Shown here: in pieces, positions 32,529-43,959 of the stretch
Numbering within the stretch: the first letter of the stretch is position 1
How the letters are laid out: every line of letters begins with the position of its first letter
Position numbers and translations under genes: made by a program
Notes under the pieces: model-generated
What the model saw: the letters and a program-made list of their open reading frames with translations, nothing else
Told to the model about the DNA's origin: nothing
The model's database searches: none
Source of the DNA: Aquilaria yunnanensis
Lineage: Eukaryota; Streptophyta; Magnoliopsida; Malvales; Thymelaeaceae
Assembly (NCBI GenBank): GCA_039654915.1
Contig: CM077594.1
Location: 45,957,001-46,021,000 of the forward strand
Length of the DNA: 64,000 nt
Direction: 5' to 3'

Positions 32529-35035
32529 ATGCCTATTCCTGAGAGCTGGCAACCTCTTATGTCTCACCCTTGTTGCACCACTCCTGAAAAATTAGAAAAG
32601 TGGAAGACCAAATTTTTCCTTCCCCTGTATGCCATCACAAGGTTACCTCGCCTTGGCCAGTTTAGCTTTATGAACGAGGTGATGAGGTTACCATTTTTAG
32701 AGCCCAACTGAAGGCCGAACTTCGATTTCCTCCTGCGAAGATGATTTGTGACTTTTGCCAACTTCATGGGATAGCCGTGAATCGGCTTCCTCCCAACTCA
32801 TACTGTTATTTCAATGCTTTTCTCTGTATGTGCAGGATCTTCGGGGTTGAACCCCATTTCATCCTGTTCATGCAGTATTATAAGCTCTATCCAGTTCCGA
32901 AGGGTGGCTTTTATTTCATGCTGCCTCGGGGATCGAGGAGCAAGAAATTTATGTTCACCTTCGCTACGAAGGATAGCTGGCGAGGTTGGCAAAGGAAGTT
33001 CTTCTTCCTAAAGTTGGCGGAGGCCTAGTCGCACGTCCCGACTAAGTGGGCTCGGGGAAAGCTGGAGGCGGATGTCATGGATCCCAAGAAGTTGCTGACT
33101 CCCGAGTTGGAAGCTAGGTTTGGGGACTTTGACAGATGAATCTGTGCTGTCGCCGACTGGGATGCCGAGGTCCCTCCACGCTTTCTCTACCCTTTCCCGA
33201 TCATGTGGAAACTCATGACCAAGGATGTCCTTCGGGAGTTGGGGGTGGTTACGGAGCATAAGATGGATCTCGGCATGCCAGCTCCTGCTACCGAGGGGAA
33301 GAGCTCCTAGATGGTGAAGCTCCTTCGGAGTGAGCTCACTTACGAAGCTTTTTCTGAAAGTAAGTTCCTTTCAAGGTTTTTTCAGCATAAGTGCCTGTGG
33401 ACTTACACTGATTTCTTCCCTCTTTTTCAGAGATGGGTGACGAGTCTGCCGCCTACTACAGGTCTCTTTTCTTTGGTCAGGCCGAGAAGGGAGCACAAGC
33501 GAAGAAGAGGCGCAAGACTTCTGGGGGCGAACCATCTTCGGCCATGAAGGCCAACAAGGACACCCCTCTTCCCTCCTTGGAGGACGTTTCAGAGGTCGGC
33601 GATGTTATTGCTACTTCCACTAAGGCTGGCGATGTCACTGCGACTTCTACAGAGGTTGCAACTTTTTCCCAGCCTAAAACACCAGGCAAGGTTCTTGCCG
33701 GGGTGGTCGCCGTTCCTGCCCCTCCGAGTCCCGCCACATCAGCGGATTTGTTGGGCTCTTTGGCGGATCTTTCTGTGGAAGATTTAGAAAGGCGCCGAAG
33801 GGCCAAGGGCAAACATTTTCCTGCCAACATGGAGGAAGTCCAGGACTCTGATGACGATGTTGCTGAGGTTGCGCCAGGTTTGTCCCTTTTCTCCTGCAAT
33901 CTTACATGTTTCATAATCAAGGAATTTTTACCTGACGAGATGGATGTTTCTTTCTGCAGAGGATCTAGCGCCCTCAGCTTGGATGGTTGAGCACACTCGA
34001 ACGCGGGCTCTTCAGGATTCTCATGTCCCGAAGGACAAAGTTTCGAGGGAGCCATTCTGGTCTTTCACGGAGGACATGAACCTGTTCTCCGAGGACTGCC
34101 GGGAGATGGCTCCCCAAATGGTGAAGGGCGTGCTAACTCAGGCATCCTTCAAGGCAGTCCCTGAGGAGTGTGCCTCCGAGGGTGCCCTTGCTGCAAAAGT
34201 TTTCGAGCATGCTGCTCAAGTAATTCTTCAGGCTCTTCACTTTTCCTCCCACTTTTTGTCTAAGTGTTTTGGCTTTCCTCGTGAAAATTTCACTAAGTAC
34301 CTTCTCTCTCTATTTTTTTTGCAGCTTTTGGGGTATAGTGGATACCTCCGAGCTTGGGCAACAAAGTAGTCTTCGGTCTGAGCCTGGGCTGAAGAAAAAT
34401 TGGAGAAGGCCAAAGTCTTCTGTGCCAACTCGGTGGTGACGAACGCCAAGTTGAGCCAAATATGCAAGGAGAAGTTTGCCAGTCTTCGGGAGGAGTTCTT
34501 GAAGGGCCAAGAGGAGCTCTTGAAGGATTTTTCCAAGAACATGTCTGACCTTGGCGACAAATTAATCAGCCTGACTTCGGCCAACGAGACCCTTTAAAAG
34601 GAAAAGGACGGGGAGTTTGCCCTCCTGGCGAAGTCAATGGCTGAAAATGCTGAACCCCAGGGCAAGGTCGACTTGCTGAAGGAGGGTTCGAAGAAGAAGA
34701 AGAAAACTGAGGAGTTGGAGTAGGAGATTTTCGACCATCGGCAGGAGGTTTCGGATCTTCAACATGATGCGGACGAGTTGGACGGTGAAAAAGAGAAAGT
34801 CGTCCAGACGTCCAAGGTTGCTTTTCAGGACGGCTTCTGCCTAGCTCGTCATCAGTTTCTGAAGAAGTATCTGAACCTCGATCCTTCCTTCCTGGCTGCC
34901 CTGGATATTCCCGGGGAGCCTCAGTGGATGTGGTCAAGAGTCGAGTTCCTTAACCTGCCGTTTCCTCCTCCTGCACTGAAGGTGGCGGGGAAGATTCAGG
35001 AGCCGAAGCTTTCCCATGACGCCGGGGTCCCTTAG
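32529..35035 (+). pseudogene. Tat antisense gene, copy C (spliced, degenerate)
   Basis: The inferred coding exons are 32529-33359, 33431-33877, 33960-34219 and 34325-35035. Introns are GTAAGT...TTTTTCAG, GTTTGT...TTCTGCAG and GTAATT...TTTTGCAG. The third coding exon is 260 nt, as in copies A, D and F. Exon 1 begins MPIPESWQPLMSHPCCTTPEK and contains ICDFCQLHGIAVNRLPPNSY and PKGGFYFMLPRGSRSKK (Transposase_28-like). The last exon is coiled coil ending DAGVP-stop. There is a 1-nt deletion near 32680 and stops at about 33028, 33137, 33308, 34367, 34378, 34597 and 34722. A conserved leader (about 32283-32528) with a possible intron (32411-32522) precedes the start; it is probably not coding. Confidence 0.82.
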
Positions 35036-35251
35036 ATATTCTAGGACCTTTGCCTTCTTCTTTTTCTTTGTACTCTTCTTCTTGTAATCTTCTCCTTGTA
35101 TCAAGACCTTCTTCAATGAATTTTCCTTCATTATTTTGGCTAAGTCTTTTTGAGCAATTTTTGTTTCCCAATTGTCCCGACCACTTTCGGTCAACGGACT
35201 TCGGCACTTTCTTTGCCCGTTTCATCGGCCATTCTTCGTGCGGTCTTTCGC
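35036..35251 (+). repeat. Spacer 3' of antisense gene copy C
   Basis: Non-coding. It contains CAATTGTCCCGACCACTTTCGGTCAA (about 35169-35194), the reverse complement of the TTGACCGAAAGTGGTCGGGACAA unit of the Tat 4 spacer. The minus-strand Tat ends here, at a Tekay LTR start, and its pol is missing. Confidence 0.6.
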
Positions 35252-35640
35252 TGTTAGGCTCACCTCCTAAGTGCTTGGCTTAGGCCGAAAAACAAAGAAA
35301 ATGGTGAGAAAGAGCTAAGACTACTGATACAGTGATGTATGTGCAAGACTGGTAATTTTGAGGGCATAGTGGCACACAGAAATTGAGACTAGGGTGGAAA
35401 ATGACAGAAATTAAAGTTGAGGGCTCAAATGCACATTTTAAGTGCTGGTGCAAATGAAATCAAAACATGGGAAGTGGAAGTTTCAGCCATGCAAGTTTTA
35501 TGTGGACTAGTGTAATACTATGTCAAAATTTGTGGTAGACAACAATGATGAACATGTCACATCATGTCTGCCACTAATGGAAAATATCATTACTTAGTTG
35601 GTTTAACTAGTACTTAAAACATGTAAATATGATAATATAA
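35252..35640 (+). mobile_element. Tekay LTR start fragment (plus strand)
   Basis: It starts TGTTAGGCTCACCTCCTAAGTGCTTGGCTTAGGCC and follows the first 370 bp or so of the family, then stops where minus-strand LTR sequence begins. The right boundary is approximate. Confidence 0.7.
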
Positions 35641-36587
35641 CATATCTACAAGATAACAACAACTACAAGGGGTTAGCAAGTACATCCAAGCAAACAAGCA
35701 CACAACATGCACACCACAACACAATGCCCTTATCGGCCAAAAGCACTAGCAAGTACACATACATAATTTGCACTCCAAGCTTTGCCAATCCAACTCCATA
35801 CCACTAGAGCTCCAAGTTCAAAAATAAGTTGGCCTACTTACCTTGAACCTTAGTACTTGGCATTAATGACTAGCTAGCCAAGACAACACATAAACCCAAA
35901 GGTTGAATATATGCCCCATCTAGCAATCTAAGATCATATAGCTCAAAATTACTATCACTTAGAAGCCATTACTCTACTTGAACATGGAATCATTACCAAA
36001 ATCAGGTAGATTTCGTGAAGCCTTACTAATCTCTAGTGTTGAGCTCTCAGTTTCAAATTGAACCTTCAAGATCGAGATTGGCAACTCAACTACAAGGTCG
36101 CTTAAGGCCAAGAACAACAATTCCAAGCTTGATTCTTCAATTCAAGCTTCAATCACCACCAATTTGGCATGAACCTGAAACCTTCAACCCAAGAACACGA
36201 AGAACAAGGTTTGACTTGCAAAGATGAAGTTTTGACTGACACTAATGATTTTCGGTTAAATGGAAGCATGCATCAACCGACCAAGTGCCACTTGTGCACA
36301 AAAATGGGCTTATTGCCTTTATTGGCTTAAAAAAATTTGCATGGCTTAATGATTCCTCCAACAAGTATTAGCATCACTAATAGCACCCAAAAGAACATTC
36401 AAATTGGCCCTTAAACTTTGCTTTCCGCGATTAGTACTTAAGCCATTTCTGATGTGCATTTTAAACCCGATAGTTCTAGATTGCACACATACATCACTCT
36501 TCACATTTTCATTTGAGTCCCTCATTATTTTAATGCATTTTCCCTTACAGTTTGGCATAGGCCAAGCACTGAAATAGTGTCCTGACA
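35641..36587 (-). mobile_element. Tekay-related LTR fragment (minus strand)
   Basis: On the minus strand it begins TGTCAGGACACTATTTCAGTGCTTGGCC, close to the LTR start at 21251. It lacks its far end and is joined head to head with the fragment at 35252. The right flank is CATGC (36588-36592), a near match to CATGT at 25170. No coding frame is seen. Confidence 0.7.
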
Positions 36588-37429
36588 CATGCTTTAAGGA
36601 ACAACTTACTTTTTACAAGCTCGGGATTTGAGAGGTCGCCCCGAAGGAGCCAAACATGCCACACTTTCTTCCCATCCACCAATGGCTTTAGCATATCTTC
36701 ATCGGTGACATGTTCTTTGATTACCCCAAGCTCCCAAAGAACCTCCTAGGTAATAAAGCTCCAACTAATGGGGAAGCGGTAGAGAGAGTGCGGAGGTACC
36801 TCAACATCCCAGTCCGCGACAGCCTGGATACGGTTATCAAACTCCTCAAACTGAGACTCAAGTTCTAAAGTTAATAGCTTCATCGGGTCTACTACATCGG
36901 TGGCCAAGGTACACGAAACCCATTGAGCGGGAAGATATACCCACTTCTCATCGATCTCCATGAAGAAGTACTTCTTCCGCCACCCTCACCAGCTGTCTTT
37001 GGTGCCAAACATGAAAGTAAATTTCGTGCTCCCAGATCCTTGAGGGAGCAAGAAGTAGAATCCCCCCCTCGAGATAGGGTGAAGTTTGTAGTATTGGAGA
37101 AAGAAGAAAAAATGTGGGACAAAATTGAAAATCCACACATGCACAGGAAGGCATTGAAGTAGGCATAGGAGTTTGGAGGCATTTGATTGACGGCTATGCC
37201 ATAGAATTAGTAGACCCACCTTTAATTAAGCTTTGAAGACAGTAATCTCCTCCAGACGAGGAAGGTAGCTTGGTTCATTAAGACCAGGTAGCCTAATTTT
37301 TGAGTAAGACGGAAGAAAAAACTTGAGCGTCCACTTCGCCAACTTCTCCGAAGTCATGTAGCTCAAATGGGAGTTGAGAGGAAGCCAGCTCTAGGGAAAA
37401 GCTCTAACTGTGGCTTGTTCAGATGACAT
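36588..37429 (-). pseudogene. Tat antisense gene, copy B, 5' part
   Basis: The first coding exon starts at ATG 37429 (MSSEQATVRAF) and continues with HLSYMTSEKLAKWTLKFFLPSY, the Transposase_28-like block (GGFYFLLPQGSGSTKF), DVVDPMKLLTLELESQFEEFD and HSLYRFPISW. Several stops and a frameshift break it. It matches copy F more closely than A, C or D (for example HVTDEDMLKPLVDGKK). Its continuation is the 3' half at 24249-25174. The region between, including the second coding exon, was deleted before or during insertion of the composite block at 25175-36587. Confidence 0.75.
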
Positions 37430-37821
37430 CTTCGATGGTTATGACACTAACTTTGGACATAGGGAGGAAAGAAAATAAAATGGGAAGAAGAAGAACAACT
37501 TCAGAAATAAACCAACCTCTTCAGCAAACAGATGGAACTTCGGTAACCACCGCTGAACTTGCCAGAAATTGCTCCGCCGCAAAATGCCACCGCAAGGAAA
37601 GCACAGAAGTGAGAGGAAGAAAGAAAGCAAGAGCAAGGGAAGCAGAGGAGTGAGCAAACTCTAAAGGAAAAGGCTTTATATGGAATGAAGGAGGAAGGAG
37701 AAGCACCACCATAATTACTCTTTGCAAGTGAAATGACGTAACCGATGTAACAGACACAATGGATCACCAATCAACTAAAGGCATGTGTCCAATGATGCAA
37801 AAACCAAGGGCACACCTTCTG
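37430..37821 (-). promoter_or_regulatory. Leader and promoter of antisense gene copy B
   Basis: On the minus strand CCATATAAAGCC (TATA at about 37683-37675) occupies the position of TATATAAGCC in copies C and D. A degraded ABRE-like GACACATGCC lies about 97 bp upstream (37789-37780). The rest is leader without conserved coding frame. It ends at TTCTG (37817-37821), one copy of the next insertion's target duplication. Confidence 0.55.
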
Positions 37822-40800
37822 TGTTGCCCACTCCAGGGTAGTCTAGTTATGGTGCCAAAACTGTGCATTTAAACTCCCAGGTTTGGTGTGTCCTGTAGGT
37901 CATTAGAACAACACCCCTAATGTACATACTCAAGTGACCCACTTGAGCACTATGTAAATACATGTATATTGGTCTAACCATAACACATATATTTACATTT
38001 ATGCACACCATGGCAGCGAAGAAGGAAAACACTAGCATAAGTCTTAGTTTTGACTTCCACATATTAGGAAATCTTATTAAGTTTGAGTGACCAGCTATTG
38101 CACCTGTAACTTCCACTAATAAACTGTATTATTCTAGCCACATATCCCCTATTTGATTTGCTCCATTACCATGTAGAGACTTAGAGCAAACCAAGGAATT
38201 TTTTTTTATATCAATAGCCCACCTATGGAGCAATTTATTGATTTTTGAAGTTGGTTACAAAATTCCGACCAAATGAACAGTACCTTAGCTAACTTTGCAA
38301 CATCACATCTTTAGCTACAGGGCTCCAAATTCAAAAATTCTAAATCCCAGTTCAAGCTCTAGATGTTATCTAGGTTTGGCGAAAATTTCATACAAATATT
38401 CCTTCTACACAGGTAGATATAGAACTTTAAGTGTAGAGTCAAAATTCTGATCACTTTATGACCATTTTGCCCACACAAAATTTCATAAGTGTGGAAACAC
38501 TTCATTCACAAGGGGAAAACTCTCAAAATCTATCCCATATATGTCAATTACACATAGGAATTACATTCCCTTCCTTTTAATAACTTTATGTGCCGAAAAT
38601 AGAATTTACAAGTAAGCAGCCCATCATTCACACTTAGGCAGCCTTGCACCACATCACTTATGTAGCCAAAACATTACTCAAATGTTCACATACTTGTCTC
38701 ATTTTACATACACTACATGTACATGCATACATGCACTAAAATATGGTCTTAGATACGCACCCTAGGTTATAGGAGTGCTTGAGACACAATGGACTCCAGA
38801 AACAGGATGTTGGACAACTGCTGCACAACACAATAAGTAGTGCCATTAAAAATACCAAATGTGCTCCTAAAATCGCCAAACTTTCCAGATCATAACTAGA
38901 CATATATAAGTTCATGTACCTGAAATTTCAGATCAAAACTAAAGCTACAAATGTGAGTTTGAATGTGATCTTTCTGCTGGACCTGAATTGACAGAATTGA
39001 AGGAAGTAAGTTTCATTGAGAAACTTAGTAAGGGTAACACTTGAATTCAATAGGCAATGTGACCATCATTAAAATCAGCATCCAAAGACACTAAAACACA
39101 AGAACCACAATGCATATATACAAGATATAGCAACCAAATGCAGCAGCCATTCACAACCAACAAACACATGAAATGCAGCAGCAACAATAACCATAGATTA
39201 GTCCATAAAACATGTAATAAACTTAAATAAATCAGTATGGCAACCCTCCTCAAGCTACTACTTGGTCTTAGAAGGATTTTAACAGTAGTTAGTGCTAACT
39301 TTTGGGCTCTACAAACCCAGAAATTTTCTGCCATCACTGTGCACTTCGCACTAGGTCACAAAACCTTCAATAAGTGTTCTCCCCTCACTAAGCTTGGTTC
39401 ATCAAGCTCATGGCTCTCTTCCAAGCTTAGCCCTAGCTCCATTGTTGCTTGAAAATATAGAAAACAACCCATGAGAGCAAGGTAACCATTACCAAATTGG
39501 GTAGGCAGAAAATCAAGCTTGATCCTTGAACCTTCCAAGCAATAGCTCTAGTTTGCTTCCAATCGCTCCCTTTTGCCTTCAATTTCAAGAAATTGCAAGT
39601 TTGAAGGTGTGGTGGCTATGGAATAAGTGTGGCTGTGTTCTTGGGTAGGAGGAGGAAGAAAATGAGAGAGGGGTAAGAGATTTGGCCACTTAAATGGCCT
39701 TAAATCAACTTAAGGGCACAAAACACACTTAACAAGCTTAACCTTGCTTTATGTCATTTTCCTTCTCACTAATTATGGTCTGTTTATCATAAACTCATTG
39801 GTGCACATGTGCCCACCATTGTTGACCCATTTATCAAGCCTTGGTGCCTCCCCGATGGTGGGAAAACTCCAAATTGCTCAATTTGACTTAAGTCAAAAAC
39901 ATACACATCCTAAGGCCTACATTAGAGCACTTAGGTCCTTTATGCCTTTTTGTGTTTTCTTTGTCTGTAGTTGTCTTCCATGAGCAATTTGGTCCTTCAA
40001 TAGTACTTTCACACCATTCATATCCTTCTCATAACTCTACAAACCTCTTTTGTGAAATTTTTGCAATTGTTGCAATTGAGTACCTAAATTTCCAAAATCT
40101 TACAAAAAAGTCCATAGGTTGCTTGGCAAACAAGGAATCCTTAAGCCTTTTCATGGGGGCCAAGTTACCAACTTGGAACACTATTAAGGAGGTGTTGATC
40201 ATGCCTTTTACCCCCCACACTTTATGTTGGGTTTCGGGAGCCAAACAGCGCAGCGGAATTTAACCGAAACCCTCCAGGATCCAAGTGAAACGGGGTAAAC
40301 CGGGTGTTCAAAAATTTCATACTTAATTTTCGGTTGAGATCTCTCACTCAACTGTAGAGTCGAATCACAAAACCTGAACAGTTGACGTGTTCAGGCTCTC
40401 TATGGTATCCACACGAGCCTCTCGGGATCACCACGCTTCCACCACGTCCCGGCAGATGCGTTTCTCTTGCGCTCGCAGTGCTAGCTTGCGTCCTCCAAGG
40501 AATTGCAAGAGAAGAGTGCGGCTGTCCTTTTGGGAGGCTAGGGCAAGGAGACCTACGAATTTCTCACTTAAAAGTTGTATTTATAGTGAGACTCAACTTC
40601 CAGGCCTAATGGGTTTCAAAGCCCTAATCCAATTAGGATTTAATTTCGGGCTTAATAATGGCTCAACTCCTTGGCCCATTATTAATACGAAATTAAAGTG
40701 AAACCATAACCCAAATAATTAGCCCATGCACTCTAATGATCCAAATAGCTCTATGTGTGCGACCCAATAGGCTCTTGCCATGTTGGCAATGATCATAAAT

Positions 40801-41731
40801 CACATTTATGATCATAAGCAATGAGCGGTGTCTAGCAACACATCATTGCTACCCAAGTGACAAGATTGTCGGTGAATCGACTAAACCTTTATGATCATCA
40901 CCGATATATGCCATTGTCCCTTTGTCCAAGATATCAAGACTAAGCACGAGACATGGAATGTGTCACTCTCGTATAGCCCAATCTTTAGTTTCTTGATTAC
41001 CGAGTAGACTAACTTAAACTGATGACATTGATATCATATATCAACTCATCGGAGCATGGCCATGCATTTTCTAAGTCTCACTCTATCAAGGGGCCCAAAG
41101 ATATCACTCCCGTTACATAGGAGGGACAAATCCCATCTTGATCATACAAATCCCTCCGCATGATATGTGACATACCCAATGACCTCCTTCAAGTTCACTC
41201 AGTTACGAGCAACAAAGGAAAGTATCAAAGTATGTGACTCACATGTAGGGAACCTTGCTGATCTTAGGTCGAAGGACTACATATACCATGATCACTATGA
41301 GAATCACTTATGACACTCATATAACGATCCATGAAGTGTTCTCATGGTGGGTCGGTCCAGTACACAAGTTCTCCAACTTGTACCCATATGTAGACTACAT
41401 ATCTCATATTAGTCTCCACATATGCTAGTCATTATGTATTATTGCAACCCGCTCCACAATAATAGTAGACTAGGGACGTTTAAGAATATCATTATTCTAG
41501 GGTTACAGTTATGCTTATTACGTTACGCAGAAACAAAACAACAAACATAATTGCTGGATTAATGCCTCAATAAAATATCATGACTCAATGTGCAAAAATA
41601 CAATCATCTCATGATTGGCTTTTTAGGCACAATACTAACACTTTAATCACTATGGCAAGAATTACACAATTTAATGGTTTTTAGCCATTATGACACATTT
41701 GTAATTCTTCCATTTTAGTGAGGTGGTAACA
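37822..41731 (-). mobile_element. Solo LTR of an unclassified family (TGTTACCACC), with nested LTR
   Basis: On the minus strand it starts TGTTACCACCTCAC and ends GGAGTGGGCAACA. The duplication TTCTG flanks it at 37817-37821 and 41732-41736. Without the nested 1.4-kb LTR it is about 2.5 kb. Related pieces lie at 42899-43874 and 52459-53899. There is no coding frame of note, and no polypurine tract or primer site was found, so a solo LTR fits better than a complete non-coding element. The copy at 43874 borders copia coding sequence, so the family may be copia. Confidence 0.8.
40225..41640 (-). mobile_element. Solo LTR, 1.4-kb family, nested in the TGTTACCACC LTR
   Basis: Reverse-oriented relative of 18406-19810, with TGTTGGGTTTCGGGAGCC at the left and AGGCACAATACTAACA at the right. 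A perfect duplication CTTTA lies at 40220-40224 and 41641-41645. The empty site survives in the related LTR at about 53805-53825 (CACACTTTAATCACTATGG), which confirms both boundaries. Confidence 0.93.
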
Positions 41732-42182
41732 TTCTGACACTAGTAGGCCTATGTTGCCTAAGCCAAAGTGATGTGACTACTCAATCATGAGATGGGACGG
41801 TTTGCTAAGCTGGAGGCAGGGATAAAAAATCCTAAGGGTAGTTGTCCTTTTGGCTTCGAGGGTATGGCCTCCCTAGGCCTGAGTGTTCGTCTAAAGGATA
41901 TAACCCCTCTCCTTATGAATTTGAAGGTGTGACTTCACCAAAGCAAAGGAGTTAATCCAGAGCAACATTATGATGAAGCGTGCCAAATCCAATGAAGAGA
42001 ACACAAACAGAGAATCCCAGGGAATGCCAAAAATACAACTTTGGCAAAAGAAGGTGTCTCAGCTCGAGGAGTTCACGGAAGCATGTTCTTTCACCAAGGA
42101 TAGCTTTAGCTGCCCGAAAAAGCAAGATTTCCATAACGTGCTCTCGAGTAATTAGTGCCAAAGATGCAACTTTGGCTTATCT
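41732..42182. other. Tat 2 non-coding stretch before polypurine tract
   Basis: It continues Tat 2 upstream of the antisense promoter. Short open frames at 41952-42231 lie on both strands and have no counterpart in other Tat copies. I see no gene. Confidence 0.45.
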
Positions 42183-42194
42183 GAGGAGGGCATG
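42183..42194 (+). other. Polypurine tract of Tat 2
   Basis: GAGGAGGGCATG lies directly before the LTR start TGATCGCC, in the same layout as the other Tat copies. Confidence 0.65.
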
Positions 42195-42898
42195 TGATCG
42201 CCGAAGGGCTATCATCCACAAGATGTTCTGAGTTGCCAAGTTGACCTCACCTTCGGGGAGTCATAGAACCAACCCTGAATTACTTTCTGCATTACCCTCA
42301 AAAAATTATGTGGCCAACTTTGGGTAACAGGTTCCTCACCTCCCTCAGATTTATGAATCTACCAACCTTGGAAAAATAGATCCACCATCCTTGATAGAGG
42401 AAAAAGTCTCCTGAAGATGGTCCACTATTCTGAAGGGCCTTCCCCAGTAGCCCTTGAGCATAAATCTCTGCCCAAAGGGGGTCTCACATCTCCAAAGGGG
42501 TTTTACAGAGAAATGAAAAACATGGTCTCTCACAAAGAGACCTCGCACATGCCCCTATCTTCTGCCCAGTTGGAGATACCTGCCTCTGAAGGTACGGACT
42601 AGATCTAGCTGAACATGTGTCATGATCTAGATAGGCAGTGTAAAATGGCCTCTCCCTTCACCCTCATATAAATACTTAGGAGGGTCCTTGGTAACAACAA
42701 CGGGACTCTCTCTTTCCCACTCTCTACTCTTAACAACTTCTTTCCCGTATACTGACTTGGGCGTTAGAGGCTTCCCCCCCGGAAACACTTTCCAGGGAAC
42801 TCCTAACCCACGTTCTTCAAACTCTTGCAGATATCTTTTTATCGAAAGTCTCCCCTCCAGGTCAACATGCCATACAGCGAGGATGCCATTGAGCATCA
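42195..42898 (+). mobile_element. Tat 2 3' LTR
   Basis: It starts TGATCGCCGAAGGGCTATCA, the Tat terminal palindrome with one mismatch, and ends GAGGATGCCATTGAGCATCA. A TATA box TATAAATA is at 42667-42674, with a degraded G-box (ACATGTGTC) about 50 bp upstream. The leader TGACTTGGGCGTTAGAGGC follows. The next base on the right belongs to a TGTTACCACC-family LTR, which was therefore the insertion target. Confidence 0.82.
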
Positions 42899-43874
42899 AT
42901 CTTTCTACAAGACTTGAAATTGGCAGATTTGAGTGGAGGTAAGTTTCATGGAGAAACTTAGTAAGGAGAACACTTTAACACTAAGGTTGATGCCCTGGTC
43001 TAGTATTCAGCCATTATTAAGCCTAAAATTAAACCTAATTGGATTAGGATTTTGAAACCTATTAGGTTTGGGAGTTGAGTCTCACTATAAATACATGATA
43101 TAGTGAGGAATTTGCAGCTGTTGCTCTTGCCTCCCAAAAAGGATGAAATCAAAAGAGTTTTGAAAATAGCCGCACCCTTTTCTTGTCGTTCCTTAGAGGA
43201 TGCAAGCTAGCACTATGGGCACAAGAGAAACGCATTTACTGAGACATGGTATAGGTGTGGTGATCCCAAGAGGCTTGTGTGGATGCCGTAGAGAGCTTGG
43301 TCACGTCAACAGTTCAGGTTTTTTTGTTTGACTCAACAGTTGCGTAAAAGATCTCAACCAAATTAGGTATGAAAATTTTGATCACCCAGTTTACTCCATT
43401 TCGCTTGGACCCTGGAGGGTTTTGGTTATATTTGACTGTGCTTGTTTGGCTCCCTAATTCCTACAATTTTCACCTTTAGAAAAGTTTGGGACTCTTAAGC
43501 CCTTAAGTGTCCTTAAACATTAAATGACTAACTTTGCCTCCTTGAGCACTTTGGTCCCCAATAATATCCTTAATTCCATTTTTTTCCTTTCTTCATAATC
43601 CCATTCATGTCTTTTCCATAGCCATCGTTGGAAATTTGTGCAACTGAGTACCCAACTTTTGTAACCTTACAATTTAGTCGATAGGTTATTTAAAAATTAG
43701 GCAATATGCCAATGCTTTCTTAAGGACCAAATTATCATTGTTTGTGCCACTTAAAGAAGTGTATATTGAATACTTTACACTTCACATTTCATACACTATG
43801 GTGAAAGTTAAAGCATATAAGTTTAGGTGTTTATGCTGTAATTTTCTCTTTTTGTGAAAGTGGTAGCATACGTG
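42899..43874 (-). mobile_element. Fragment of TGTTACCACC-family LTR with embedded piece of 1.4-kb LTR
   Basis: 42899-42985 matches the GTAAGTTTCATGGAGAAACTTAG region of the LTR at 37822 (compare 38985-39035), and 43480-43874 matches its other end. Between them, 42990-43470 is a plus-strand copy of the 1.4-kb LTR with about 790 bp of its interior missing. The minus-strand start is TGCTACCACTTTCAC. Confidence 0.65.
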
Positions 43875-43950
43875 GGCTCTATGGTACAGAAGCAAGTGGT
43901 AGCATATATGGGCTCTATGCTACAGAAACAAACTCCTAATCCACAACATC
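43875..43950. repeat. Two-unit tandem repeat beside the copia remnant
   Basis: GTGGTAGCATACGTGGGCTC and GTGGTAGCATATATGGGCTC begin two units of about 35 bp (from about 43859 and 43895). The unit includes the LTR terminus GTGGTAGCA, suggesting duplication of the LTR end. Confidence 0.6.
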
Positions 43951-43959
43951 TTGTGGTGT

